64,000 bases of DNA from CAYMZZ01 sp046297935 (GTDB taxonomy: Bacteria > Bacteroidota > Bacteroidia > Chitinophagales > Chitinophagaceae). Shown here one piece after another: positions 24,539 through 33,917 of the stretch. The stretch spans positions 496,001 to 560,000 of the forward strand of contig JBKBHA010000001.1 in NCBI GenBank assembly GCA_046297935.1. The letters are read 5' to 3'. Numbering within the stretch: the stretch's first letter is position 1; each line of letters begins with the position of its first letter. Position numbers and translations under genes: made by a program. The notes below the pieces were generated by a model. The model saw only the letters and a program-made list of their open reading frames with translations, had not been told where the DNA came from and did not search any database.

Positions 24539-27030
24539 AAATTCATCTGCCTAAGCGCGCTGACGGGTATTACATTTTCGGCCTTTTTTTATTGCTGTTT
24601 TCAATCGCTCTTTTTTGGTATAGCTCTGTCGTAGGAAGGGCCGAGGAGTGGACCGAAGCGATGTTTGTATTTAACGGGATCATCTGCGTTTTGTATTCAT
24701 TTGTCCGATGGATGGATCGGGACAGCATCAACACCGCGATGAAGGAGCAACATCGGTCTGTTCAACTTAATTTACTATTAACTACAGCCTTCGCACTGAA
24801 TAGAAACTTAGCGGTGTTCCAGCAACTGGCCGACTGGTATGCCATTGCTATCGTTGTGATCAGTATACATATGCTGCTAATTCCATTCTGGGGTGTGCTG
24901 CCGCGCATGCTCCGGACGTTGATGAGTTTATTTAATGGTGTGGCGATAGTTATTTATGTATATACCATTATTCCAACAATAAAATATTACCCCATTGGAA
25001 TTGCGGGAACGTTGGCATTGGGAATTGGTGCTTTAATATTTGTGCCGCTATTGATCACTATCCACCTTATACGTTTTCAGAGAAGGATGAATCGAAAGAG
25101 AAGACTTTATTCAATACTTGCTTTGGTCGGTGCTGTAGCTTCAATAACGTTCGCGATGTGTTACCTGGTTCAATGGATGAATTCAAAACAGCGTCTGGAA
25201 ACATGGGTAGCGGAGGCGCAGTCATCGCGAGAGCAACTGCCTGACTGGATAAAAATTATACGGAAAGCAGGTTCAGGAAAAGATATCAGATGGATACTGG
25301 GTTCGGAACAATCAAGTAAGTCGAAAGGAAGCGTGTTTGAATTTGATATTCCTGTTTCGGAAATTAACAGCGGTGACCAACATGATCCATTGGTCGAAAT
25401 TGCGCTGGTATTGTTTGGGTATACAAATATGCCGTTCGAGCTGAAGCGCGAGCTGCTAAATTATTTCGACGACGAGCGAACCGTTCGGGAAGAACAGCTT
25501 TGGTCGAGCGCAAACCTTCGCACCGATTCGATTGAAACAAAGCTAACCATATGGCCGGCTTGCCAGATGGCTTATACTGAAAAGACAGTAGTGGTTTCAA
25601 AGGAAGGGCGGTCGGGCCGGGCAGAGCTGCCAGGAGAAGCAATTTACAATTTACAATTACCCGAGGGAGCAGTGCTTAGTTCGCTGTCGCTGTGGGTAGA
25701 TGGTAAAGAGGAGTTTTCCCGGAGTGCTACACGGCAACGAGCGGAGTCCGCTTACCGAACTATTGTGGGCGTGGAAAGGCGCGATCCGGCCCTGGTAGAA
25801 TGGAATGAAGGAAATCGAATTTCCATTCGTGTTTTTCCAGTGCCAAACGGCGAGTCGCGAAAATTTCGAATCGGCTTCAGTTCCATTTTGCGAAATGAAA
25901 AAGGGAAGCTTGTCTATACCGACCCCAAACTACAGGGTCCCACCACGAAATCTGCAGTGGAGAAAACAGAGATATTGTTGGAAGATCAGGCAGGGACCGT
26001 CAACATGCCAGCCCGGTTTGCGTCGTTGGGCAAAACCTCTTATCACTATCAAGGTGCCTACCAACCCGGTTGGGAGATACGTGTTGCCGATGCTGCATTG
26101 GCTCCATGCGCATATCGATTTGGTAATGAGAGTTATTATCTTGATGCTTATCATCCCCAAACAGGTGGCGCTGAAATTAACTCGATTTACCTCGACCTGC
26201 ATCAATTTTGGAACAAGGAAGAAGTGTTGCTGATACTGGAGGCAGCAGGGACGGTTCCAGTATACGCTGTAAGCAAGCAGCGAATTCGGCTGACGAAGAA
26301 TAACCTCGATGAACACTGGCAGTATTGGCGAAAATTGAGTTTTGGCATGCTGCCCCTGGCTCAAATTGCTGACCCTTCGAACGCCCTGATAGTTTACAAG
26401 CCTGCTAATGGAAAGGTAGAACTGAAAGATCTGAAGGAAACAGATTGGTACCTGGAGCTTAAACGCCTTCGCCAGAAAGGCGAGCTGAAGCTATTCAATA
26501 TTGGTGTAAGCGTCGAACCTTTGATACGTACACTCCGCGAACTGCGAATCATACAATATGAATCCGGTAGCGTTCAACAACTGGCAGAGTGGGTACGCAA
26601 TGGGCGGCACTCTGTTACTGCAGAGGACTCATCGGCTGTAGTGCTACATGAGGCCGGACTGTTGATTCGAAAAACGGCTGTTCCATTGCCGGTGAGCGGG
26701 CCGGATCATATTGTGCGACTGTTTCAGTTTAACGATATACTCCGTCAGAGCGCCTCTACACTACTGGATACGGTTGCAGATAACTCCAAACTTGCTGAAG
26801 CTGCAAGGCAGGCGCATATCCTTACCCCGTATTCAAGCCTGATCGTTCTTGAGTCGAATAAAGACTATGACCGTTTTGAAATTGATAATATTGCTGAAAC
26901 CCTGGGCAATGCTTCATTTTCGAAGGCGGGAGCCGCTCCGGAGCCTGAGGAATGGGCATTGCTACTCGCCGCATTATTCGTTGCTGTTTTTTTGCTGAAG
27001 CGAAAATATAAGCGTAACCAATTGACATGA
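24535..27030 (+). CDS. XrtN-system VIT-domain protein with PEP-CTERM-like sorting signal
   Basis: 831 residues. Six to seven membrane helices occupy about 12-213. A VIT domain (vault/inter-alpha-trypsin type) lies at about 365-455: YNLQLPEGAVLSSLSLWVDGKE, YRTIVGVERRDPALVEW and RISIRVFPVPNGESRKFRIGFSS. A further ~330 residues of extracytoplasmic protein follow. The C-terminus is a tripartite exosortase signal: PEPEEW at 802-807, a hydrophobic helix ALLLAALFVAVFLL and a basic tail KRKYKRNQ. This is the family known as XrtN system VIT domain protein, the presumed dedicated substrate of the exosortase encoded next. The stop overlaps the xrtN start (ATGA). The cellular role is unknown. Confidence 0.92.
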   Translation: MKIHLPKRADGYYIFGLFLLLFSIALFWYSSVVGRAEEWTEAMFVFNGIICVLYSFVRWMDRDSINTAMKEQHRSVQLNLLLTTAFALNRNLAVFQQLADWYAIAIVVISIHMLLIPFWGVLPRMLRTLMSLFNGVAIVIYVYTIIPTIKYYPIGIAGTLALGIGALIFVPLLITIHLIRFQRRMNRKRRLYSILALVGAVASITFAMCYLVQWMNSKQRLETWVAEAQSSREQLPDWIKIIRKAGSGKDIRWILGSEQSSKSKGSVFEFDIPVSEINSGDQHDPLVEIALVLFGYTNMPFELKRELLNYFDDERTVREEQLWSSANLRTDSIETKLTIWPACQMAYTEKTVVVSKEGRSGRAELPGEAIYNLQLPEGAVLSSLSLWVDGKEEFSRSATRQRAESAYRTIVGVERRDPALVEWNEGNRISIRVFPVPNGESRKFRIGFSSILRNEKGKLVYTDPKLQGPTTKSAVEKTEILLEDQAGTVNMPARFASLGKTSYHYQGAYQPGWEIRVADAALAPCAYRFGNESYYLDAYHPQTGGAEINSIYLDLHQFWNKEEVLLILEAAGTVPVYAVSKQRIRLTKNNLDEHWQYWRKLSFGMLPLAQIADPSNALIVYKPANGKVELKDLKETDWYLELKRLRQKGELKLFNIGVSVEPLIRTLRELRIIQYESGSVQQLAEWVRNGRHSVTAEDSSAVVLHEAGLLIRKTAVPLPVSGPDHIVRLFQFNDILRQSASTLLDTVADNSKLAEAARQAHILTPYSSLIVLESNKDYDRFEIDNIAETLGNASFSKAGAAPEPEEWALLLAALFVAVFLLKRKYKRNQLT

Positions 27031-28373
27031 AGGCGCAGGTTGGCAAGAACATAACAGCATACCTGCGCCGCCACGGATTTTGGGCGATGGCAATGAGCGC
27101 CTGCCTGTGCGCGGCGTATGTATGCCTCAATGACTACCTGCCATTGGGGCGCATCAGCTTTTACCTCCCGCTTTTTACGGCTATACTTGCGCTCCGTCAA
27201 AATCCTGTATCAGTATTAAGGCTTCAATACCCGATATGGGCACTTGTTTTTGTTGCAGCCGGAATATTTATTCCAGTCAGCACCTTCCTTTATCTCGCAT
27301 TCATAATGCTGATCTTATCGTTGCTTGAATGGAAGTTCGGCCCACAGCCCATTCTTTTAGCCGTAGCGCTTTTGTCGGCAGCACCGGTAATTTCTTATCT
27401 GATCGATACATTCACTTTCCCAATCCGGCTTTGGTTGAGCGATTTGGCTGCTTCCATATTGAAGGTTTCAGATGCAAATACATTTGCCAGCGGAACCAGT
27501 ATCTACTTTCAAGGCCGTGAATACCTGGTTGATACCGGTTGCATGGGACTTTATATGTTGTTAGTGGCATTACAGTTTGGGTTGCTCTTGCTGGTCATTC
27601 AAACTTATCGAACGCGAAGAGCTTTTCGAAAAATGGATGTAACGATATATTTCTTTCTGATATTTCTTTTAACCGTATTAGCCAATTTATGCCGGATTTT
27701 GTTGCTAATTATTTTTAACTGGAGGTCGGGCTTTCTGCTTCATGATCTTGCCGGTCTCGCCTGTTTTGCCGTGTACGTTTTATTCCCTGCATGGTTCATG
27801 TCTGAATGGTTGGCACGGCGGGCATTTCTGCCATCGGTTATCATGGGACGTATAATGAAGCGTTCGAGTCAGCTCGCCTTATTGTTGGTTGTTGTTATTG
27901 GGCTGGTTGGCCAGATACTGTCTCTTCACTATTCCACGGGTCGATTCAAATCGGCAGATGCTGTATGTCGGCGGTATAACCTAAAAAGTCCTGAGACTCC
28001 GTCTCCGGGTATTCAGCAATTCTCAGTGGAAGACTGCCTGGTATACGTAAAGCAGGTTCGAGGCTTCTTCGACACAGATCATCAGCCTATGATGTGTTGG
28101 AAGGGTAGTGGATTTGAATTTGAAAAAGTTCAGCTGCGGCTGGTTGGCGATACCATGATTTATTGGGGCGAACTGATAAAGGGTGAAGAAAAACTTTACT
28201 CAGCCTGGTGGTACGACAATGGATATTCAATTACCACCAATGCCTGGCTATGGCGAAGCCGCATGTTACTGGGCAGTGAGGCTTATTCCCTCGTGAACGT
28301 TACGGCATCTTCTCCGTCAACTCTTGAAAATTGGCTGCAAAAAAGAATCAACGAAAAGTATAAAACCAAATAA
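27027..28373 (+). CDS. xrtN: Exosortase N (XrtN)
   Basis: 448 residues. The membrane core (about 10-265, eight helices) carries the exosortase catalytic triad: Cys172 in LVDTGCMGLYML, Arg223 in LANLCRILLLI and His239 in GFLLHDLAGLACF. A soluble C-terminal domain of about 170 residues (from STGRFKSADAVCRRYN) is extracytoplasmic, and this extension is a feature of the XrtN subfamily. By analogy with other exosortases it would cut near the PEP motif of the adjacent VIT protein and transfer it to an acceptor. It starts inside the stop codon of that gene. Only one candidate substrate is seen in the window. Confidence 0.93.
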   Translation: MKAQVGKNITAYLRRHGFWAMAMSACLCAAYVCLNDYLPLGRISFYLPLFTAILALRQNPVSVLRLQYPIWALVFVAAGIFIPVSTFLYLAFIMLILSLLEWKFGPQPILLAVALLSAAPVISYLIDTFTFPIRLWLSDLAASILKVSDANTFASGTSIYFQGREYLVDTGCMGLYMLLVALQFGLLLLVIQTYRTRRAFRKMDVTIYFFLIFLLTVLANLCRILLLIIFNWRSGFLLHDLAGLACFAVYVLFPAWFMSEWLARRAFLPSVIMGRIMKRSSQLALLLVVVIGLVGQILSLHYSTGRFKSADAVCRRYNLKSPETPSPGIQQFSVEDCLVYVKQVRGFFDTDHQPMMCWKGSGFEFEKVQLRLVGDTMIYWGELIKGEEKLYSAWWYDNGYSITTNAWLWRSRMLLGSEAYSLVNVTASSPSTLENWLQKRINEKYKTK

Positions 28374-28374
28374 A

Positions 28375-29664
28375 ATGAATGGAACAATTCAAAACAAAGT
28401 TTGGCAGGGTGCCAGGCTCATGGTTAAAATCGGCTTTATAGCCACGCAATTGTTGTTGTTGCTGATACCGGCTTATTATATCAGGCAACTGGTGCTTGAG
28501 CGCCAATCTCTGCAGGCAGCAGCAGTAGAAGAGATCACGGGGCATTGGGCAGGCCAGCAGCAATTGACGGGACCATTATTGCAAATTCCTTATATTGAAA
28601 ATGCTGATGGCAGAGGTTCACAAAAAATATTATCAGTTTTACCAGACAGCTTGTCTATCGATGGAAATATGCAGCCTCGTGAACGGCACCGCGGCATCTA
28701 CGAGGTAATGCTGTTTGAAACCGCCGCAAAAATGGAGGCGAGGTTTCAGCCGCTCGCTGTGGATGAACTGGGACTGGATGCCGCGCAGGTTCTATGGGCC
28801 GAAGCCCGGCTGGTATTTAAAGTGGCTGATCCGAGGGGGTTGGCAGACTATCACGATCTTCTTTGGAATGGTCAATCGTTGAAAAAAGGGAGGAACGGTT
28901 CAACTGTAGCGTTTGAAAATGGAGAGTTCAGGATACCCGTCACCGTTGAGCCTGGATTGACCCAGCAATTCAATGGCGAATTCGACATGCGTGGTTCAGG
29001 AAAAATGCTGTTTTCAACCGTTGGTAACACTAATCAGATCCGGATCAGATCGCCATGGCAGGATCCAAGTTTTCAGGGTGAACAACTACCGCAATACGAG
29101 ATCAATAAAAAGGGATTTACCGCCGACTGGCGGGTGATGACGCAGCAGCGTCTCTATCCTCAGATCTGGAAGGATCGCAGTTACAATTTGCAATCTGCAT
29201 CTGTCGGCGTCGACCTGTTTATTCCGGTCAATCGCTATCAACAGGTGTTACGTTCGGTGAAATACGCCACACTTGTAATGGTACTGACTTTTGTAGCCTT
29301 TTTTCTTATTGAAACCTTATCCCGTCAGTCGGTGCACGCTTTAAGCTATGGTCTGGTGGGCGCTGCCCTCATCATTTTCTACTCCCTGCTCCTTGCTTTT
29401 TCAGAACATCTGTCCTTTGCTGCATCGTATTGGATAGCGACGGTTTCTACAGTCACACTGATTGGCTGGTTCACCAGCCGGCTGCTGGAGCCTAAACGGT
29501 GGAGTTTAATTATGGCGTTGTCGCTGGGGCTGTTGTATGCTTATTTGTTCAGCTTACTTCAGTTGGAAGATTATTCACTCCTGCTGGGAAGTATCGGTTT
29601 GTTTGTGGCACTTGCCATTACCATGGGAGTAGCCACCCGACTATTAAAGGGCAATAAAGCCTGA
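28375..29664 (+). CDS. creD: Cell envelope protein CreD family
   Basis: 429 residues from ATG at 28375, one base after the xrtN stop. One N-terminal membrane helix (MVKIGFIATQLLLLLIPAYYI) precedes a large periplasmic domain of about 260 residues. A conserved stretch VDLFIPVNRYQQVLRSVKYATLVMVLTFVAFFLIETL then opens a C-terminal block of five or six helices with HALSYGLVGAALIIFYSLLLAFSEH, the CreD signature. CreD is tied to envelope integrity in Proteobacteria; its mechanism is not known. Its place as last gene of the XrtN operon suggests a joint envelope role here. It ends 9 bp before a strong hairpin. Confidence 0.93.
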   Translation: MNGTIQNKVWQGARLMVKIGFIATQLLLLLIPAYYIRQLVLERQSLQAAAVEEITGHWAGQQQLTGPLLQIPYIENADGRGSQKILSVLPDSLSIDGNMQPRERHRGIYEVMLFETAAKMEARFQPLAVDELGLDAAQVLWAEARLVFKVADPRGLADYHDLLWNGQSLKKGRNGSTVAFENGEFRIPVTVEPGLTQQFNGEFDMRGSGKMLFSTVGNTNQIRIRSPWQDPSFQGEQLPQYEINKKGFTADWRVMTQQRLYPQIWKDRSYNLQSASVGVDLFIPVNRYQQVLRSVKYATLVMVLTFVAFFLIETLSRQSVHALSYGLVGAALIIFYSLLLAFSEHLSFAASYWIATVSTVTLIGWFTSRLLEPKRWSLIMALSLGLLYAYLFSLLQLEDYSLLLGSIGLFVALAITMGVATRLLKGNKA

Positions 29665-29672
29665 CAAATATT

Positions 29673-29720
29673 ATCAACAGGACTGTTCTGCCTTAATTAA
29701 AGCAGAACAGTCCTGTTGAT
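29673..29720. terminator. Bidirectional terminator hairpin
   Basis: A perfect 19-bp stem (29673-29691 with 29702-29720) and a 10-nt AT loop lie between the convergent stops of creD and the TolB/BamA-like gene. There is no long T-run on either side, so it may also protect 3' ends. Confidence 0.8.
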
Positions 29721-29722
29721 GA

Positions 29723-32700
29723 TTAAAAGTCAAGACCCAATGCAAAATACCAGATAGGCTTGTTGCGGAAAAAGCCATCCATTTCCCATGCGGCATCAAC
29801 ACGAACAAAATAACCCAACAGTGTACTACGGGCACCGAAGCCATATCCACCGGCAAAGGGGCCTATACCGCCGGCACGGAAGCGTACGGTGGGTTGAGGG
29901 TTGTTCGGGTCATCGGGATTGCCATATACATTTTGTGGACGCTTAATATTTTTCAGCTCACCCGCCCAGGCAGTTCCCAGGTCGAGGAACTGAACGAGTT
30001 GGAAATTACGTAAGAATGCGTTATTGATAGGCTTGTTGAAGAAGGTGCTGAATACCGGCACGCGGATCTCACTGTTCAGAACGATCGCGTTGTTGCCGTT
30101 GGCAATATTCTGACGGAAGCCACGCATGTTTACTGCCAGCGACTGGTAGGTATAGTTCTGTGTGGGTTGGTTACCATCGTTGAACTTTGGCGAAAACCAG
30201 TTGTCGACACCGCCCAGATAGTAAACGATCTGCTGGTCGCCGAAAGAAAAATCGGCAGCACCCCTTACGGCCCAGATCATGTTTCTGAAAATGGGCAAAT
30301 AATTACGCGCATCCACACCCAGGTTGAACATGTATTTGCCATCGGTATTTACATCGGTAATTTGGGTAAACCAGTCAGCGTAAATTTTGTACCGAAGCCC
30401 TTGCCAGATATTGGTTGCAGGATTCAATGTGTTGTCGTGTACATATTCGAGACTAAACTGACCATAAGTGAGCTTAGCGTCGTCCAGTCTCGCTGAAGGC
30501 TGATCAACCTGCAAAGGAATGATTCGATCGAAACGCGGGCCAATGGTGGCTCGAATGCTTCGTACCCGATCGATTGGATATTTCAGACGTGCCAGGTAGT
30601 AATTGGTAAAAGACTTACCAGGATAAAAGAAACCATTGAAGGCGTATGAAATGCTATTGCTGCTGCGGAAATAGGTAAAACCCCAGTCGAGTCTTTTCTT
30701 TAGGTTGTAGAACTCGAAAAGGATATCGTTATCGCGCAGGTTCGGAGCAATTCGAATACCGCCTGTGAATTTCAAGTCTTCCATCAGGTCAGAAGTTCCC
30801 ACCCGGATCAAACCATTGAAGTCAGTGCCGTTCGACAGATAGATGGGACCCGCTCCGCCGCCATAAGGTTGAAAGCGGTTGATAGCAAGTACCGAGTTGT
30901 TGAACCCGGCCACGGCATAATCGGCAAAAAACTTGGGTGGTCGATACTCGTACAACTTTGCTTTTCGTAACACGGTCTGTTGCTTCAGTTCCACGGCGTC
31001 TACCACCTTGCCCACATTGCTGGCAGGCTGATCATCTTTCTCATCGTCAAACTCGCTTTGGAAAAAGTCATTCTTGCGAGCGCTGCTGTCACCGGCTGCA
31101 GGCGCATTAGGACCAATAGCGTCTTGCATTCGCAATCGTCGGTCATTGTCGATTACCTGTTTTCTATACTCTGTAGGTGGGGCATTTACATTGCGGCGGC
31201 GCAATGTATTTTCATCTACCCGCAGGCGGTAAAGGTTCTTGATATCGCCCATTTTTACCACTTCACTCACCTGTTGGTTGTCGCCTGCGGTGCGGGTTTC
31301 AACCATGCTGGCCTGGTAATTGGTAAGCGGAAAAACGTAAGCAGAGTCATTGGTAATGGAAACAAAGCCCACCGAATCAATATCTGTTTTATCCCATTCA
31401 GCCAGTACACTGTCTACATCTTTCTGAGGAGGGTTGCGAAGCACTTCGTCGCCAATAAATACAAGTGTATCGAGTCCTGCACGTTCGGTACGGAAAAAAC
31501 CGGCATAACGGTTATTGATACCGTTTTCATCGCTCACAAAAGTAAAGTGCGAGGTGTTGTATTGCGATGGGTAACGGGCATTGCCATAACGCAGGGCGGT
31601 CAGTTGCGAAATTTGTTTGAAGTCTGAAGTGTTCCAGTTGTCGACCAGGAAAATATTATAACGTCGGCCAGGCAGCGAATCCTCGCTGCTGGCAGCGTTG
31701 GCAGAAGGCCGGTTACTGGCGAACACGATACCGGTTTTGTTTGGAAATGCCACAAATGCCGGGTCCAGGTCATCGTACACATCGTTGGTTACCTGATCGT
31801 ACGACTGCTGGTTGATTTTATAAACGAAAATATCGGTTTGACCACTCCGAACAGCACTCAACAACAGCGTGTTGTTGTCCAGCATGTATTTCATGTCGGT
31901 TACCTGATCAAACATGGGAAGTTCCTGCTTTACGATCTTGATGCGATTTACCACATCGTACACAAAAAGCCGCAGCGCGCCTTTATCGGAATACATAACG
32001 GCAATACGCGTTCCTTTACCATCCCATGCGATGATGGGGTAATTGGGATTGATTTCATCCTCACGCGAGCGCGTACCATATTTCAACAGCACCTTCCGGT
32101 TCACAAAGTTTTCATTCAGCACTACTGAATAAATACCCTGCTTGAATTCAACTACCACGTAAGTGAAACTCTTCGGATTGGGGTTGGCATTGAACCGGAA
32201 GAAATCTTTTTTGCCAACAACTTCACTTACGCCCAATTGACCCTTGGGAGCGTTACGGCGTCCGCGAATGTCTTTGTAATACTGCTGAGGCACTTCCAGC
32301 ATGAAGTCGTTGAGTATTTCCTTAAACTTTTTCTTGGCAATTTTTTGCGAAGCGTTGTTCAGGTTCCGATAGATACGAGCGAGGTAGAAAAAGTAAGTGA
32401 CTTTGTTGCGACCATACTTGTCAGCAATATATTTCCAAAACGCCTGTCCGGCCAGCAATGGTTTTTCGAATGCAAACTGGTAAAATTTGTTGTACTGTCC
32501 AGACAACATTACTCCGCGCAGATCATCGTCAAGGCGGGTGTTCCAATTTTCGGCTGCGTATCGGAAATAACCGTCGGTCAACCATTTGGGCAGGTCCAGC
32601 AGCGCCTGGTTTGTTGCAAACTCACCCAGGTCATCGCCAAACAACATATTGTCGAGCAGTACCTGTGCAAGCCCCTGGCGGATTTGCAACCTCAGGTTTT

Positions 32701-33094
32701 CGTGATTTCCGTCGAAGTAAACCAGCATTTTGTTGTTGACCAGCTTGGTTACTCCTCCTGTATTTTGCCAGTCGATTCCGAGACCAATGTTCGACTGCAC
32801 CATTTCATCGTAATTGTTGTAGGCAACGATATTAACCCGCCGCTGCAGTCCGTATTCCATGAATTCCTCCATGGAAGGGAGTTCCAGTTCGGCCACCTGG
32901 GCTACATAGCGGCCCAGACCCAGTCCATCTTCGCTGAAGTAGGCGTTGAAATTCTCCGTCTGGTAGTAACGCCACTTGAATTTCTGAAACTGGACCCTGT
33001 TCTTTCCAAATTCCACCGAGCTCACTTGCGCCCCAACTGGCATCATCCAGCCTAACAGGCAGCAGCCGATAAGGCCTAGAATTTTTTTCGTCAT
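29723..33094 (-). CDS. TolB-like propeller / BamA-like outer membrane protein
   Basis: 1123 residues with signal peptide (MTKKILGLIGCCLLGWMMPVGAQ). Residues ~30-280 resemble a gluzincin peptidase domain (LPKWLTDGYFRYAAENW corresponds to the second part), but the place of the HExxH zinc motif reads RQGLAQ, so this domain should be inactive. Residues ~330-520 have TolB/PD40 propeller words (PIIAWDGKGTRIAVMYSD, GIVFASNRPSAN). The C-terminal ~400 residues look like an Omp85/surface-antigen barrel ending in Phe (FALGLDF). Similar proteins in Bacteroidota are called translocation protein TolB. Function unknown; a role in outer membrane biogenesis is a guess. Confidence 0.8.
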   Translation of the reverse strand: MTKKILGLIGCCLLGWMMPVGAQVSSVEFGKNRVQFQKFKWRYYQTENFNAYFSEDGLGLGRYVAQVAELELPSMEEFMEYGLQRRVNIVAYNNYDEMVQSNIGLGIDWQNTGGVTKLVNNKMLVYFDGNHENLRLQIRQGLAQVLLDNMLFGDDLGEFATNQALLDLPKWLTDGYFRYAAENWNTRLDDDLRGVMLSGQYNKFYQFAFEKPLLAGQAFWKYIADKYGRNKVTYFFYLARIYRNLNNASQKIAKKKFKEILNDFMLEVPQQYYKDIRGRRNAPKGQLGVSEVVGKKDFFRFNANPNPKSFTYVVVEFKQGIYSVVLNENFVNRKVLLKYGTRSREDEINPNYPIIAWDGKGTRIAVMYSDKGALRLFVYDVVNRIKIVKQELPMFDQVTDMKYMLDNNTLLLSAVRSGQTDIFVYKINQQSYDQVTNDVYDDLDPAFVAFPNKTGIVFASNRPSANAASSEDSLPGRRYNIFLVDNWNTSDFKQISQLTALRYGNARYPSQYNTSHFTFVSDENGINNRYAGFFRTERAGLDTLVFIGDEVLRNPPQKDVDSVLAEWDKTDIDSVGFVSITNDSAYVFPLTNYQASMVETRTAGDNQQVSEVVKMGDIKNLYRLRVDENTLRRRNVNAPPTEYRKQVIDNDRRLRMQDAIGPNAPAAGDSSARKNDFFQSEFDDEKDDQPASNVGKVVDAVELKQQTVLRKAKLYEYRPPKFFADYAVAGFNNSVLAINRFQPYGGGAGPIYLSNGTDFNGLIRVGTSDLMEDLKFTGGIRIAPNLRDNDILFEFYNLKKRLDWGFTYFRSSNSISYAFNGFFYPGKSFTNYYLARLKYPIDRVRSIRATIGPRFDRIIPLQVDQPSARLDDAKLTYGQFSLEYVHDNTLNPATNIWQGLRYKIYADWFTQITDVNTDGKYMFNLGVDARNYLPIFRNMIWAVRGAADFSFGDQQIVYYLGGVDNWFSPKFNDGNQPTQNYTYQSLAVNMRGFRQNIANGNNAIVLNSEIRVPVFSTFFNKPINNAFLRNFQLVQFLDLGTAWAGELKNIKRPQNVYGNPDDPNNPQPTVRFRAGGIGPFAGGYGFGARSTLLGYFVRVDAAWEMDGFFRNKPIWYFALGLDF

Positions 33095-33215
33095 AAAAAT
33101 GGTTGCGTTACTGTTTTCTGTACGTTTTTAATCGTTAATTCTCGTTTTCGGGTTGCTGCAGTCAGTGGTTGGCGAATGGACTATCTTCGTCAGGAGCCGT
33201 TGAAAGTCCGGGATA

Positions 33216-33223
33216 CAAATTTA
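33216..33223 (-). promoter_or_regulatory. Candidate -7 element for the TolB/BamA-like gene
   Basis: On the minus strand this reads TAAATTTG, an exact TAnnTTTG match, in the divergent gap 33095-33263. The -33 region is T-rich (TTTTTCG) without a clean TTTG. It would give a leader of about 115 nt. Confidence 0.4.
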
Positions 33224-33263
33224 CCGGAATCAGGTTTAGAATTAAAAATACGAAAAACCCACT

Positions 33264-33917
33264 ATGTTAACTGTTAAGGTATTCACTTTTAACCCGGTTC
33301 AGGAGAACAGCTATCTCCTTTATAACGAAGCTGGTGAGTGCATTCTGATTGATCCGGGCTGTTATTTTCCGGAGGAGTCGGCCGAGCTGTCAGATTTCGT
33401 TAATAAGCAAGCGCTCAAACCGCAACTGCTGCTAAATACGCATTGCCATTTTGACCATGTGTTTGGAAACCGGTTTGTAAATGAAACCTGGGGTCTTGAG
33501 CCATGGATTCACCCGCTCGAAAAACCCGTGCTGGAGCGGGCAGATCAGGCTGCAATGCGTTGGCAGCTCCCTTTCGAAAATTATCAGGGGCCCGTTCACC
33601 TGCTCGACGAATCGGTTTCGGTTAAGCTGGGTGAGGACGAGCTACAGGTGATCTGGATGCCCGGCCATTCGCCCGGGAGTGTCGGTTTTTACCATGCGGG
33701 TCAGCAATTCATCGTTGGCGGCGATGTATTGTTTCGCGGCAGCATTGGCCGCACCGATCTGCCCGGTGGCGACCATGAAACGTTGATTAAAAGCATTCAG
33801 ACAAAAATGTATCAGCTTCCACCAGATACAATTGTTTATCCTGGTCATGGTCCGGCCACGCGGATTTTCACGGAAATGAAGAGTAATCCGTTTGTAAAAG
33901 CTGCCGAAACTGATTAA
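33264..33917 (+). CDS. MBL-fold metallohydrolase (glyoxalase II-like)
   Basis: 217 residues, cytoplasmic. The metallo-beta-lactamase metal site is complete: NTHCHFDHVFGN with His60, His62, Asp64 and His65, then MPGHSPGSVGF, GGDVLFRGSIGRTDLPGGD and the last His in VYPGHGP. The order and spacing fit the small YcbL/glyoxalase-II-like branch. The natural substrate cannot be assigned. Its TAA stop overlaps the stop of the opposite-strand flippase gene. Confidence 0.92.
   Translation: MLTVKVFTFNPVQENSYLLYNEAGECILIDPGCYFPEESAELSDFVNKQALKPQLLLNTHCHFDHVFGNRFVNETWGLEPWIHPLEKPVLERADQAAMRWQLPFENYQGPVHLLDESVSVKLGEDELQVIWMPGHSPGSVGFYHAGQQFIVGGDVLFRGSIGRTDLPGGDHETLIKSIQTKMYQLPPDTIVYPGHGPATRIFTEMKSNPFVKAAETD

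Noticed and set aside
29673..29720. Attachment site or mobile-element end
   Set aside because: The perfect 19-bp stem lies exactly between two convergent stop codons and has no integrase, target duplication or partner copy in the window; a terminator explains it.
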